24,800 bases of DNA, from assembly GCA_002493515.1 (NCBI GenBank), contig DKYZ01000024.1, forward strand, positions 1,332 through 26,131. The letters run 5' to 3'. Made by a program: the position numbers and the translations under genes. Positions 1 through 7,167 of the stretch are shown here, piece after piece. The stretch comes from Porphyromonadaceae bacterium UBA7087. GTDB taxonomy: Bacteria; Bacteroidota; Bacteroidia; Bacteroidales; Muribaculaceae. The notes beneath the pieces are model-generated. The model was not told the origin of the DNA. It saw only the letters and a list, made by a program, of their open reading frames with translations, and made no database searches. Every line of letters starts with the position of its first letter. Positions within the stretch are counted from its first letter, which is position 1.

Positions 1-20
1 CCCCCCCCCCCCCCCCCCCC
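1..20. repeat. poly-C homopolymer at window edge
   Basis: The first 20 bases are all C, followed by a short CA-rich stretch. The run sits exactly at the end of the sequence, which is typical of a contig end. It may be a sequencing or assembly artefact (poly-G reads of two-colour chemistry, reverse complemented) or a true slippery tract. The reading frame of the next gene stays open through it, coding for prolines. Confidence 0.95.
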
Positions 21-45
21 TCTACCCACACACACAGTTAGGGAT

Positions 46-1638
46 GTGTTCAAATTAGATAAAATCCCGACTGATAAGGAGGTAAAATCTTTGGACAACA
101 TAATAGTTGTCCCTTCCAGGGGTGTTTCTAAAGTTTCAGCACATATCAATGCTGAGGAAGATGTGATACACGAGGTGCAGGGCACCAGACAGGATGTAAC
201 TGTAACAGGAAGCGGTTACAACGTAATATTTGGCATGGTCTTCTATTATAAGGACCAACCTATGGCGTCTCATGTGGTATATGGAGAAAATGATGAAGTA
301 TACTTCTTCAACATCCTTCCCAATGCCGTAACCGATACATATGTTAAAGGTGTGAGAGATGGAGACAAGATTACACTCACACTGCCGCAGACATTATTGT
401 ATGACAAATCGGCCAGTGAAGGGGAAGGTGATGGCTACAACCTGACTGTACTTGACTACAGCGAACTGGAAAACGGAGAGGGTACATATGTGGAAAGAGA
501 GGGCGAACAGATTCTTACTTTCTCTGTTGACGAAAATGGCATCATGACAACGAGTGATCTCGGCAAGACCAGTGCGCTTCTTGGCCTAGTGTACTGTACG
601 GGCGGCTGGGCTGGTTACGGGGCTTATGATTTGAAGATTGCTCCGTTTGATGAGGTTCCGGTTTCAATTCCGGAAGACTATAATTTAGTTCCTGATTATT
701 GGAGTGGTATTTCTGAAGGCTTCGGTTATACTATAGGATGGGCACAAGGTGAAGAAGATGTCTATTTCAAGGGCTTATTCAAAACTATGCCGGAGGCTAT
801 AGTGAAAGGAGACATCAATGCAAGCGGCGACGATATCACTATTGAAATACCACAAGATCAATACATGGGGGTATACCAAGACTTCTATATGTATACCAAG
901 TGTGTCAAAAAGACTGTCGATGACAAAGGAAGACCGATTGATGAGTTTATGCCGGCAGATTATAAGTATGAACTTATCTTAGATCGAGATAAAAACATTA
1001 TTAAATCTAAAGACCCTGACGTATACCTGGTTTTAAACGGAGACAAAAATAATGTTTTCTCTTTTGATGTGATACATGATGTTTCTTTATTCCATCAGGA
1101 TTCTTTTGCTGGTAAACCGACCAATCCGACCGATATAATGTACATATACTATGATAGCAGTTTTAGCTCTTTGATTTTTAAAATTCCAAATATATCCGTG
1201 GATGGAAATGTGCTGTATACTGATCATCTCGGCTATGTCATTTATATTAACGATGAAGAGTGGGTTTTCAATGCTGAAGATTATTTGATTGACGAAGATC
1301 TCACTGTTATTCCATGGAGATTTGATTCACCCTACATTTGGATATATGGAGGTATAACGCGAGAGGTTGACTTCTTTATGGATGGTATCTCAACTCTGGG
1401 TGTTCAGAGTGTTTATAACTATAACAATGTAGAGACTCGCAGCGAAATCGTGACAATAAATTCGGACGGCACGTTGGTATCTGTTGACACTCCTGTTTCC
1501 AATAAGGAAATTGCTCATGTGGTATATTTTGATCTTACCGGACGTGTTGTTACCAATCCTGAAGACGGCATCTACATCAAGCATACAAGATATGTAGACG
1601 GTACGGCGGTAACTGCAAAAGAAGTTATAAGACGATAG
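46..1638 (+). CDS. secreted beta-rich protein with C-terminal sorting-like tail, 5' incomplete
   Basis: I do not recognise a named function. The frame is open to the left edge; the GTG at 46 is only the first possible start and no signal peptide follows it, so the true N-terminus, probably with an export signal, lies outside the window. The body is beta-rich, acidic and aromatic, with repeated G-Y/W patches (around residues 185-250). The last 40 residues (DLTGRVVTNPEDGIYIKHTR, then a basic end) resemble the C-terminal tails of Bacteroidales exported proteins (type-IX-sorting-like: beta hairpin, GIYI, basic end). The next gene ends in a very similar tail (GLRVISPTAGIYIK), so both are probably exported to the cell surface. 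A strong hairpin terminator follows the stop, so it is not in one transcript with the next gene. Its base composition is AT-richer than the right half of the window. Confidence 0.75.
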   Translation: MFKLDKIPTDKEVKSLDNIIVVPSRGVSKVSAHINAEEDVIHEVQGTRQDVTVTGSGYNVIFGMVFYYKDQPMASHVVYGENDEVYFFNILPNAVTDTYVKGVRDGDKITLTLPQTLLYDKSASEGEGDGYNLTVLDYSELENGEGTYVEREGEQILTFSVDENGIMTTSDLGKTSALLGLVYCTGGWAGYGAYDLKIAPFDEVPVSIPEDYNLVPDYWSGISEGFGYTIGWAQGEEDVYFKGLFKTMPEAIVKGDINASGDDITIEIPQDQYMGVYQDFYMYTKCVKKTVDDKGRPIDEFMPADYKYELILDRDKNIIKSKDPDVYLVLNGDKNNVFSFDVIHDVSLFHQDSFAGKPTNPTDIMYIYYDSSFSSLIFKIPNISVDGNVLYTDHLGYVIYINDEEWVFNAEDYLIDEDLTVIPWRFDSPYIWIYGGITREVDFFMDGISTLGVQSVYNYNNVETRSEIVTINSDGTLVSVDTPVSNKEIAHVVYFDLTGRVVTNPEDGIYIKHTRYVDGTAVTAKEVIRR

Positions 1639-1667
1639 AATACAGTAAGAAGCACGTTATGTAAACT

Positions 1668-1715
1668 AAAGAGAGTGAGCATATATTACCTAAACGTTAT
1701 ATGCTTGCTCTTTTT
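1668..1715. terminator. hairpin terminator after the first gene
   Basis: An 18-bp stem (1668-1685 with 1698-1715, three G-U type pairs) and a 12-base loop. The 3' arm ends in TTTTT and the 5' arm begins with AAA, so it could stop transcription in either direction. It begins 29 bases after the stop codon at 1638. Confidence 0.8.
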
Positions 1716-1748
1716 AGTTAAATAATTCAGAGCACATATTTTATTATA

Positions 1749-1763
1749 TCCGGCATCGCCGGA
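1749..1763. other. short perfect dyad in leader of the next gene
   Basis: TCCGGC-ATC-GCCGGA, a 6-bp perfect stem with a 3-base loop, 15 bases before the ATG at 1779. It is GC-rich in an otherwise AT-rich leader. It could be a leader hairpin or a protein site; nothing further can be said. Confidence 0.4.
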
Positions 1764-1778
1764 CAAACTCAAATCATT

Positions 1779-3668
1779 ATGTTAAAACGACTATTTACGA
1801 TATTAGCCATCGGCTCATTGGCTCTCTCTGCAGTTGGCGCTGAAACTTCCGTTGTATATACCTACGCCGGGAATATGGTGGCATCGTGGGGAAGTGGCAA
1901 GGCAGAAACTTATGATGTTGCCATAAGAATCAAGGACCCTTCCTTTACAGGAAAGAAAATAACAAGTATATCTGCTGTCCTCAATGCAAATGAGGGTATT
2001 GATGCCTCTTCTATTTGGATTTCAAAGGAATTGAAAACCAGCAAGAATAAAAATATTCCCGACACTTATGTCGATACCGTGCCTGTGGAGACCATAAGTA
2101 TTGAAGGACTTGAGGGAGACTTCGGTCAAATGACATCCAATCTTGAAACTCCTTATGTATTGACTGATGATGGCATATATGTGGGTTATACCATTAGTGT
2201 GGCTGCCCCACAAGATGGAGAAAAATTGACTGACAAACAAAAGGCTCCCCTTCTTCTATCCGTAGGAGATAATCCCGAGTCCTTTTACCTCCATGCCACA
2301 AGAAGTGTGGTAAAGTGGATGGCATATAGCGAGAAAATCGGAGCCAGTGCTATGATATATGTAACATTTGAAGGGGAATTTCCCGAATATAGCGTCGGTA
2401 TAAACAAAATAGAGGAAACATACGCTGCTATTGACAAGGATTTCTATGTGGAGGCTCAGTTGCAGAACACAGGGTTCAAAGATGTTACGTCTCTTGATTA
2501 TATTTATACAATTAATGGAGAGAAAATCGATGGACATATTGACCTGACCACTCCACTTGTCCCGAATTTTACATCTTCGACAACTGTGTCGTTGCCATTA
2601 AAAGGTTGTCACGAACTTGGAATATTTGATCTTGACCTTACTGTGACTAAAGTGAATGGACAAGACAACATCAATATGTATAACAATGCAAAGGCTCCGA
2701 TAAATATCAAGGCGTTCCTTCCTACCACGCGTCCGCTTGTGGAAGAATATACGGGTCTCAGGTGCGGATACTGTCCGAGAGGTTATGTGGCAATGGAAGA
2801 AATGAAGGAAGCGCTCGGAGATATGTTTGTTGGCATGGCATTCCATTCTTCAACCTTTGAGTCAGGATGCATGGTGACAGTGCCAGATTCTAATTTCCCG
2901 ATACTTTCTCTCACAAGCGACCTGGGCTTCCCAATAGGTGATATCGACCGCCGGATTATAATGGACCCCTCTGAATTTCCTGATTATTGGGATTCGTGCC
3001 AGAAACGTTTCGCCCCTGCCGATGTTAATGTTGAATTGAAATGGGCTGATGAAAGCGAAACTGAATTTGAGCTTGAGTCTACGGTAGTGTTCTGCGATGA
3101 TTATGATACTGCAAACTACAGGCTCGCTTTCGCTCTTGTCGCCGACAATCTTCATAACGAGTCATGGGGACAGAGTAACAGTTATAGTGGAAAGACCCAA
3201 TTGCCTGACACCGAATTGTGGAATATCTTTGCCAAAGGTGACCACATTGTATATGGTCTTGTGTTCAATGATGTTGTCGCTTACTTCAAAGAACCCGATG
3301 GCATCAAGGGCTCCATACCCCTGACTATTAATAAAGGAGAAGAGCTCAAATACACTTATCGCATAAACAAGACTGATGTCAAGAATATTCAAAATCAGGA
3401 TTTTATCAATGATGACGCGACAGTGCATGCCGTTGCAATCCTTATTGATGGAGATACAGGACATGCTGTGAACTGTAATAAGTCTCAGGATCTTTTGTTC
3501 AGAGGTAAAAGTGACGTGAAATGCATTGAGGACACTGCGGTTGAAGTCAGCACGGAATATTACAACTTCTCTGGTCTGCGGGTAATCTCTCCAACAGCGG
3601 GCATATATATCAAGGTTTGCAAAATGTCTGACGGAACAATCCGCACTAACAAAGTTGTCATAAAATAA
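1779..3668 (+). CDS. exported Omp28-like protein with CGYC thioredoxin-like motif
   Basis: 629 residues. Residues 1-20 form a clear signal peptide (basic MLKR, hydrophobic core, cleavage near SAVGA). The first 200 residues are beta-rich and unassigned; residues 205-310 look like a CARDB/Ig-like beta domain (YTINGEKIDG). From about residue 312 comes a thioredoxin-like region with the motif CGYC at 329-332 (EEYTGLRCGYCPRG), the pattern of the Omp28-related outer-membrane protein family of Bacteroidetes. The CxxC suggests a redox or structural disulfide role outside the cytoplasm; the substrate is unknown. The C-terminal 35 residues (FSGLRVISPTAGIYIK and a basic end) look like a type-IX-like sorting tail. 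A second protein of the same CGYC class is encoded at 12085-13989 on the other strand with a different N-terminal domain. The ATG was chosen because it gives an intact signal peptide. Confidence 0.85.
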   Translation: MLKRLFTILAIGSLALSAVGAETSVVYTYAGNMVASWGSGKAETYDVAIRIKDPSFTGKKITSISAVLNANEGIDASSIWISKELKTSKNKNIPDTYVDTVPVETISIEGLEGDFGQMTSNLETPYVLTDDGIYVGYTISVAAPQDGEKLTDKQKAPLLLSVGDNPESFYLHATRSVVKWMAYSEKIGASAMIYVTFEGEFPEYSVGINKIEETYAAIDKDFYVEAQLQNTGFKDVTSLDYIYTINGEKIDGHIDLTTPLVPNFTSSTTVSLPLKGCHELGIFDLDLTVTKVNGQDNINMYNNAKAPINIKAFLPTTRPLVEEYTGLRCGYCPRGYVAMEEMKEALGDMFVGMAFHSSTFESGCMVTVPDSNFPILSLTSDLGFPIGDIDRRIIMDPSEFPDYWDSCQKRFAPADVNVELKWADESETEFELESTVVFCDDYDTANYRLAFALVADNLHNESWGQSNSYSGKTQLPDTELWNIFAKGDHIVYGLVFNDVVAYFKEPDGIKGSIPLTINKGEELKYTYRINKTDVKNIQNQDFINDDATVHAVAILIDGDTGHAVNCNKSQDLLFRGKSDVKCIEDTAVEVSTEYYNFSGLRVISPTAGIYIKVCKMSDGTIRTNKVVIK

Positions 3669-3690
3669 TAGGGTCGACGACAATACGAAA

Positions 3691-3727
3691 GAGGGTGTAT
3701 GGAATTAATTTAATTCCATACACCCTC
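3691..3727. terminator. perfect 17-bp palindromic hairpin
   Basis: Arms 3691-3707 and 3711-3727 are exact inverse complements with a 3-base loop (ATT). It starts 22 bases after the stop codon of the CGYC protein gene, so a terminator is the simplest reading, though no T-run follows. It also lies directly at the left border of the transposase remnant, so it could instead be linked to the element's end. Confidence 0.65.
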
Positions 3728-3728
3728 A

Positions 3729-4327
3729 ATTGCTGCTTCAACGTTGTATGCTGAATGGTCGAAGTCCGGGTCAAAGACCCCGGGGCCGGGCTATTTCTGG
3801 AACGGGAGTGCCTCAAGGGCACTGAAGGGTATGGAGAATGTCGCCCTGGCGGCGGTAGGTCTTGACAGCGGCAAGCCGATGGTGCTCGGGACTTTCACGA
3901 CCGTTCCATCTGACCTCCTTGCCGAGAAGGATCTGAATCTCATCAGTTACTACAATTATATAGTGGGAAAGACCGTTTCCTCGATCAGCAGATTCACCGA
4001 CTCCGGTTCCAGATTGATTTCGAGATAAGGGATGCGAAGCAGTTCACGGGGCTTGGTCATTCACAGTCAAGAAGTTTCAGGGCTTACGAGTTTGCCGGCA
4101 ACCTGTCGTTCACGGCTCTCAACATCGCAAGACTGGTTATGAAGGATTCCAGGCTTGTCATGTCCATATGTCAGTTCAAGCGGGTGATGGTAACGGTTGG
4201 CGAGCTTCTTAAAATTATACCGAAGTTCGGGAAGAGACCGAACTTGAGGATAATTGGGCTGATTGATTCCGGAATACGGAATCTGGCTGGTCTGACAACC
4301 TCTGAACCGGTCGTCAATGCCTCATGA
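3729..4327 (+). pseudogene. IS4-like (DDE) transposase remnant, internal deletion and frameshift
   Basis: Two frames carry parts of one transposase. In the first (3744-4028) the segment GYFWNGSASRALKGMENVAL and the following LISYYNYIVGK match the middle of Bacteroidales IS4-type transposases. In the second frame, from about 3971, FQIDFEIRDAKQFTGLGHSQ is the well-known C-terminal block (usually FQIEFLFRDAKQFTGL, which carries the last acidic residue), continuing through FAGNLSFTALNIARL to a stop at 4325-4327. The N-terminus and the part between the two blocks are missing, including the conserved stretch with a catalytic Asp, and a frame change joins the blocks near 3970-4020. The element cannot be active. 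No intact terminal inverted repeats were found. Family assignment is from motif memory, not a search. Confidence 0.75.
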
Positions 4328-4330
4328 TGT

Positions 4331-4536
4331 CAAAATTTCTTCCGAACTATTGATTCATATCCTTCGACTCATATAATTTTAAGTAGCTTCAAATTTTTAC
4401 AAATGTAGCGAAAAGATACATAAACTTCGACAAAACCACCGGAAAATGTTTATCAGTCAGACGGTTGGTATTCGCGGTAGACGCGCTCTACCAAGGGGTC
4501 GACGGCCGGAGATAGTGTCATGTATCTTAGAAAAGA
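4331..4536. other. gene-free spacer with possible gene fragment (4453-4521, minus)
   Basis: No full gene. The left half is AT-rich debris next to the transposase remnant. The right half is GC-richer and, on the minus strand, a 22-codon frame at 4521-4453 (ending RVYREYQPSD) has normal codon use and is in the same frame as, and downstream of, the stop of the DUF4143 fragment. It may be the tail of a lost gene. A 6-bp dyad, GGTAGA-CGCGC-TCTACC, lies at about 4475-4491. Confidence 0.3.
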
Positions 4537-4950
4537 TTATAAGAAAAACGTCATATAAACAGGAAGATAGATTATATTTTCCTCTTTGCGCAAATCTTTC
4601 GTATAGATAAGGTATCGCTTATTTACACGCGAGGAAAATTTCTCACAGAAAAGATCCAGTGATTTATGGGTCTTATATCCAGATGATTTCACTTCAATCG
4701 GCTCTATCTTTGTTCCGTTTGAAAGAATAAAGTCAACTTCGTAAAGGTGGTTGCTTGTTTCTGACGGCCATGTGTAATAATATAGTTCGTGACCATTGGC
4801 TTTAAGCATTTGGGCAACTATATTCTCATAGATATATCCGAGGTCGGCACTAAGTTTGTCAGAGAGCAATTTTTCATATATTATGTTTTCTGTAAACTTC
4901 TTATCCCAGAACGCAAGGGTGATGAATAGACCTGTATCGGCCATAAACAT
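4537..4950 (-). pseudogene. C-terminal DUF4143 fragment of an AAA-family ATPase
   Basis: 137 residues matching only the C-terminal half of the AAA_14/DUF4143 ATPases, which are normally around 400 residues. Visible blocks are KMFMADTGLFITLAF at the very start, ENIVAQMLKANGHELYYYTW, and the nuclease-like VDFILSNGTKIEPIEVKSSG (an E/D...E-V-K pattern as in PD-(D/E)XK folds) at about residues 72-90. The N-terminal P-loop ATPase domain is absent: upstream of the ATG the frame holds only 14 codons before a stop. A good promoter lies just upstream, so a short protein could still be made. The likely history is a deletion that joined the original promoter region to the distal half of the gene. Full members probably act as defence or stress-type ATPases, but their role is not settled. 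Confidence 0.75.
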
Positions 4951-4972
4951 CTTATATCTATTATTTAGGGTG

Positions 4973-5004
4973 CAAAGATAGCGACTTTGTCAATAATCCC
5001 CAAA
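4973..5004 (-). promoter_or_regulatory. Bacteroidetes-type promoter for the DUF4143 fragment
   Basis: On the minus strand: TTTG (5004-5001), 20 bases, TATCTTTG (4980-4973), an exact fit to TTTG-N20-TAnnTTTG. Transcription would begin around 4966, leaving a leader of about 15 bases before the ATG at 4950. Confidence 0.65.
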
Positions 5005-5038
5005 TGTTTTAATCATAAATTGTCAATAATCCCCAAAT
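4987..5038 (-). repeat. 19-bp tandem direct repeat overlapping the promoter
   Basis: ATTTGGGGATTATTGACAA on the minus strand occurs exactly twice, at 5005-4987 and 5038-5020, 33 bases apart. The proximal copy contains the -33 TTTG box. This suggests a two-site operator, or a duplication of promoter sequence. Confidence 0.85.
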
Positions 5039-5065
5039 TTTGGTCAAAAGAGGCATCGGTGACTT

Positions 5066-5389
5066 TCATCCCAGAACTTTAAGACCGATTATCGACAGGA
5101 TGAGGGTCGTGATGAAGAAAATGCGCCAGAAGGTGGCTGGCTCATTGAAAAAGATGATGCCGACAATCGCGGCTCCGACTGCTCCGATGCCGGTCCATAC
5201 GGGATAGACAGTGCCAATCGGCAGCCGCTCGGCGGCTTTTGCCATGAGATACATGCTCAGTGTCAGGGCTACGATAAAACCGACCCACCACCAGGCCAGC
5301 TCGTGTCCCGTGGCTGTCTTTGTCTTCCCCAGACAAAAAGTGAAGCCGACTTCCATCAGACCGGCGAAAATAAGAATAATCCAGTTCAT
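5066..5389 (-). CDS. sugE: small multidrug resistance (SMR) transporter, Gdx/SugE-like
   Basis: 107 residues with four hydrophobic helices, the standard SMR size. The start MNWIILIFAGLMEVGF carries the conserved membrane glutamate at residue 13 (MEV) that binds substrate and proton in SMR dimers. PIGTVYPVWTGIGAVGAA and the end IIGLKVLG match the guanidinium exporter Gdx (formerly SugE) more closely than EmrE-type drug pumps. It would sit in the inner membrane as a dual-topology dimer and exchange protons for guanidinium or small cations. The ATG at 5389 is preferred to the GTG one codon upstream. It is a single-gene unit with its own promoter. The subclass is inferred from remembered sequence and the substrate is unproven. 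Confidence 0.88.
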   Translation of the reverse strand: MNWIILIFAGLMEVGFTFCLGKTKTATGHELAWWWVGFIVALTLSMYLMAKAAERLPIGTVYPVWTGIGAVGAAIVGIIFFNEPATFWRIFFITTLILSIIGLKVLG

Positions 5390-5489
5390 CACAGACTGTT
5401 TTGATTGATATCCTATTCGAGGGCTGCAAGTAATCGGCTCGGCGGCTGTCGGAACACTAATTCTCGGCGTCTCCTTCCAAAGGGTTCTG

Positions 5490-5520
5490 CAAAATTAAGA
5501 AAAATTTCCTGACCGCGCAA
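5490..5520 (-). promoter_or_regulatory. promoter of the SMR transporter gene
   Basis: On the minus strand: TTG (5520-5518), 20 bases, TAATTTTG (5497-5490), fitting the Bacteroidetes consensus. The start would be near 5482, giving a leader of about 90 bases. The upstream half of this promoter abuts the palindromic repeat copy at 5521. Confidence 0.6.
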
Positions 5521-5565
5521 GGGCGACCCGGGGCCGGCGACGTCCCGTCACCGAGCCTGCCAGCA
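5521..5565. repeat. partial copy of GC-rich palindromic repeat
   Basis: 45 bases matching 7222-7266 at 39 positions (my hand alignment). Three of the six differences are the loop of the first hairpin (TCC here, GGA there). Only the left outer arm, hairpin 1 and the start of hairpin 2 remain; the rest is lost. It lies between the SMR promoter and the end of the hipT-like gene. Confidence 0.8.
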
Positions 5566-5581
5566 TAGAACTTCCATGAGG

Positions 5582-6589
5582 TCACATCTCAGAAGCCCTA
5601 TTGTACCGGCTTATTCGCTCGTTTACGATGCGGACATAGTTGCGCTTCATTTTGTCAGAGAGAAAACTGTGGTCAACAAGTTGTTTCGCGTTCTCAGGGA
5701 AGCAAGTATACTTGTTTAAGATTCTGTCCATACGCTTCTTTACCAAACCAATCTTTACTGCGAATCTCTCAAAATCGAGGCGGCATGGATGTCCGGTTCT
5801 TTCCATCACGTCGCTTTTTTCTATATCTGGAGACAATCCTCCGTCAAGGCCGAAGTCATCGCCATTGACATGAAGACTGGTGTTTATTAGATCGTAAGCA
5901 GGCGCCAGATTATAATCCTGTCCATTCCGAATTAAGGAGAAATTTTTAAGGTGATCGTCACCGTTGGCATAAATGTAATTGAATACTACAAGTTCAAAGA
6001 ATCTCTCCATATCAACCATCCACGCAGCGATATTCCTTCTTATCGCTTTGGCTATGTCTTCATAGCATCCGTTATATTTGAATTGCACTCCGGCTGTCTG
6101 TTCATTCTTGCCTATTAAGGAGGCGAAATCTTCCATTGGAAGTTTTGATCCGTCTAGGAGTATGTCAAAACGACGTGTGATATATACAGGTTGTCCTTTG
6201 GGCGTAAAACATAAGCCATTTGCCGCTGTCTGTATACCGTAAATCTGTGAGGCAATCTGCATTGTAAGATGCTCGTTTGCCGGAATCATCTTGCGCTCAA
6301 TAAGAGTCTTGTCCCAGGGTGCAGGTTTAAGTATATGTGTCGAACGTTCCTGGTCGCCAGCTATATTGATTTTACCTGCATTAATTATGGCGGGAAATTT
6401 CTCCTGTACGCCGGAAACCGATATGCGGCGCATGGCTTCCGCAATCTCACCGACATTTCGGAACTCGTCGATATCAAAGCCAAGTGTCGGATTTACTTTT
6501 GTCGTTCCAAAAAGTGATTTGGCGGCTTTCGGGCTATATGTGTCAAAGCCATCCCGAAGCGAGGATGGGCAGTTTCTAATTTCAATCAT
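5582..6589 (-). CDS. hipT: HipT-like serine/threonine kinase toxin (HipA family, kinase half)
   Basis: 335 residues, the HipA kinase fold without the N-terminal subdomain. The Gly-rich loop is RRISVSGVQEKF with Ser57 and Ser59, the positions I recall for the two autophosphorylated serines of E. coli O127 HipT. ILKPAPWD (K88) should be the ATP lysine. YITRRFD is at 137-142. The catalytic loop NGDDHLKNFSLI gives D211 and N216, and the metal aspartate is in LAPAYDL (D233). All key kinase residues are present, so it should be active. HipA kinases phosphorylate aminoacyl-tRNA synthetases (GltX for HipA, TrpS for O127 HipT); the target here is unknown. It overlaps the upstream hipS-like gene by 8 bases, implying coupled translation. 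Confidence 0.88.
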   Translation of the reverse strand: MIEIRNCPSSLRDGFDTYSPKAAKSLFGTTKVNPTLGFDIDEFRNVGEIAEAMRRISVSGVQEKFPAIINAGKINIAGDQERSTHILKPAPWDKTLIERKMIPANEHLTMQIASQIYGIQTAANGLCFTPKGQPVYITRRFDILLDGSKLPMEDFASLIGKNEQTAGVQFKYNGCYEDIAKAIRRNIAAWMVDMERFFELVVFNYIYANGDDHLKNFSLIRNGQDYNLAPAYDLINTSLHVNGDDFGLDGGLSPDIEKSDVMERTGHPCRLDFERFAVKIGLVKKRMDRILNKYTCFPENAKQLVDHSFLSDKMKRNYVRIVNERISRYNRASEM

Positions 6590-6911
6590 CGGTTATCCTC
6601 CTTATATTAACGGCGCCTATGAAATCTCTGTCTGCCATCGCTTCAAGCAGTCCGAAAAAATCATTCTCGTCAATTTTCAGGGAGCGGCATATCACACGGC
6701 GATTGACCCCCTCAGGTAACATATTGGAGAAAAAAGGGAACAGATGTTCCGAATCATACGCATCCGGTTGTTTGGGTAATGTCGCAGAAATAGGGGGCAT
6801 TGCAGAATTCAGATAGCTCTCATAATATTGAAAAGAATATCCCATACCGGGATGTAGCTCTGTCAGGATTCCGGCTTTCGTGTCGTTGAAATAAACCACG
6901 AGTTGTCTCAT
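6582..6911 (-). CDS. hipS: HipS-like small protein (HipA N-terminal subdomain), probable antitoxin
   Basis: 109 residues that correspond to the N-terminal subdomain of HipA: LVVYFNDTKAGIL, then SFQYYESYL, the block PPISATLPKQ, and FPFFSNMLPEG, ending in DFIGAVNI. In classical HipA this subdomain is fused to the kinase; here it is a separate gene placed between HipB-like and kinase genes, the order of the three-part hipBST systems in which HipS is the inhibitor. It overlaps hipB by 4 bases (ATGA) and the kinase by 8. The protein contains no tryptophan; residue 65 is leucine. In the published E. coli HipS structure, as I recall it, Trp65 blocks the active site, so the inhibition contact must differ if this works as an antitoxin. 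It could alternatively be a split HipA whose two parts act together. Confidence 0.8.
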   Translation of the reverse strand: MRQLVVYFNDTKAGILTELHPGMGYSFQYYESYLNSAMPPISATLPKQPDAYDSEHLFPFFSNMLPEGVNRRVICRSLKIDENDFFGLLEAMADRDFIGAVNIRRITDD

Positions 6912-7108
6912 ACAGTCTGTCTTATTCGATATTCAATCTCAATGCCGAGCACATCAAGTATTTTTTTCACTGTGTTTAAGGCAGGATTACCCTTGCCACG
7001 CTCGATATCCTTGATTGTGGCAAGACCGACCTGCGACATTTCCGCAAGATCCTGTTGAGTCAGCAATAGAGTCTTACGCCGTTGTTTCATTATCTCTTTT
7101 AATTCCAT
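6908..7108 (-). CDS. hipB: HipB-like XRE-family antitoxin/repressor
   Basis: 66 residues, a compact Cro/C1 helix-turn-helix: LTQQDLAEMSQVGLATIKDI followed by GKGNPALNTVKKILDVLG, the typical five-helix XRE pattern from about residue 10 to 58. It is the first gene of a three-gene operon and its stop overlaps the next start (ATGA). A promoter and a perfect 20-base dyad lie just upstream, so it probably represses its own operon. In hipBST systems HipB binds DNA and assists HipS. Confidence 0.88.
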   Translation of the reverse strand: MELKEIMKQRRKTLLLTQQDLAEMSQVGLATIKDIERGKGNPALNTVKKILDVLGIEIEYRIRQTV

Positions 7109-7132
7109 AGTCTGAAATAATCAACTTTTATG

Positions 7133-7164
7133 CAAAAATATGAAGAAATTTCGACACAGCCAAA
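7133..7164 (-). promoter_or_regulatory. promoter of the hipBST-like operon
   Basis: On the minus strand: TTTG (7164-7161), 20 bases, TATTTTTG (7140-7133), an exact fit to the Bacteroidetes consensus. The start would fall near 7126, about 18 bases before the hipB ATG at 7108. Confidence 0.7.
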
Positions 7165-7167
7165 TTG

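Noticed and set aside
3771..3795. CCCCGGGGCCGGG inside the transposase remnant as a third repeat copy
   Set aside because: Only about a dozen bases match, and they fit the coding frame of the remnant; too short to count.
4470..4500. Sequence like a tRNA D-arm (minus strand TTGGTAGAGCGCG)
   Set aside because: No acceptor, anticodon or T-arm partner could be placed around it; it reads better as a protein fragment or chance dyad.
5389..5490. Guanidine (ykkC-type) riboswitch upstream of the Gdx-like gene
   Set aside because: The leader lacks the ACGR loops of guanidine-II and the conserved blocks I know for guanidine-I and -III. Kept only as an open question.
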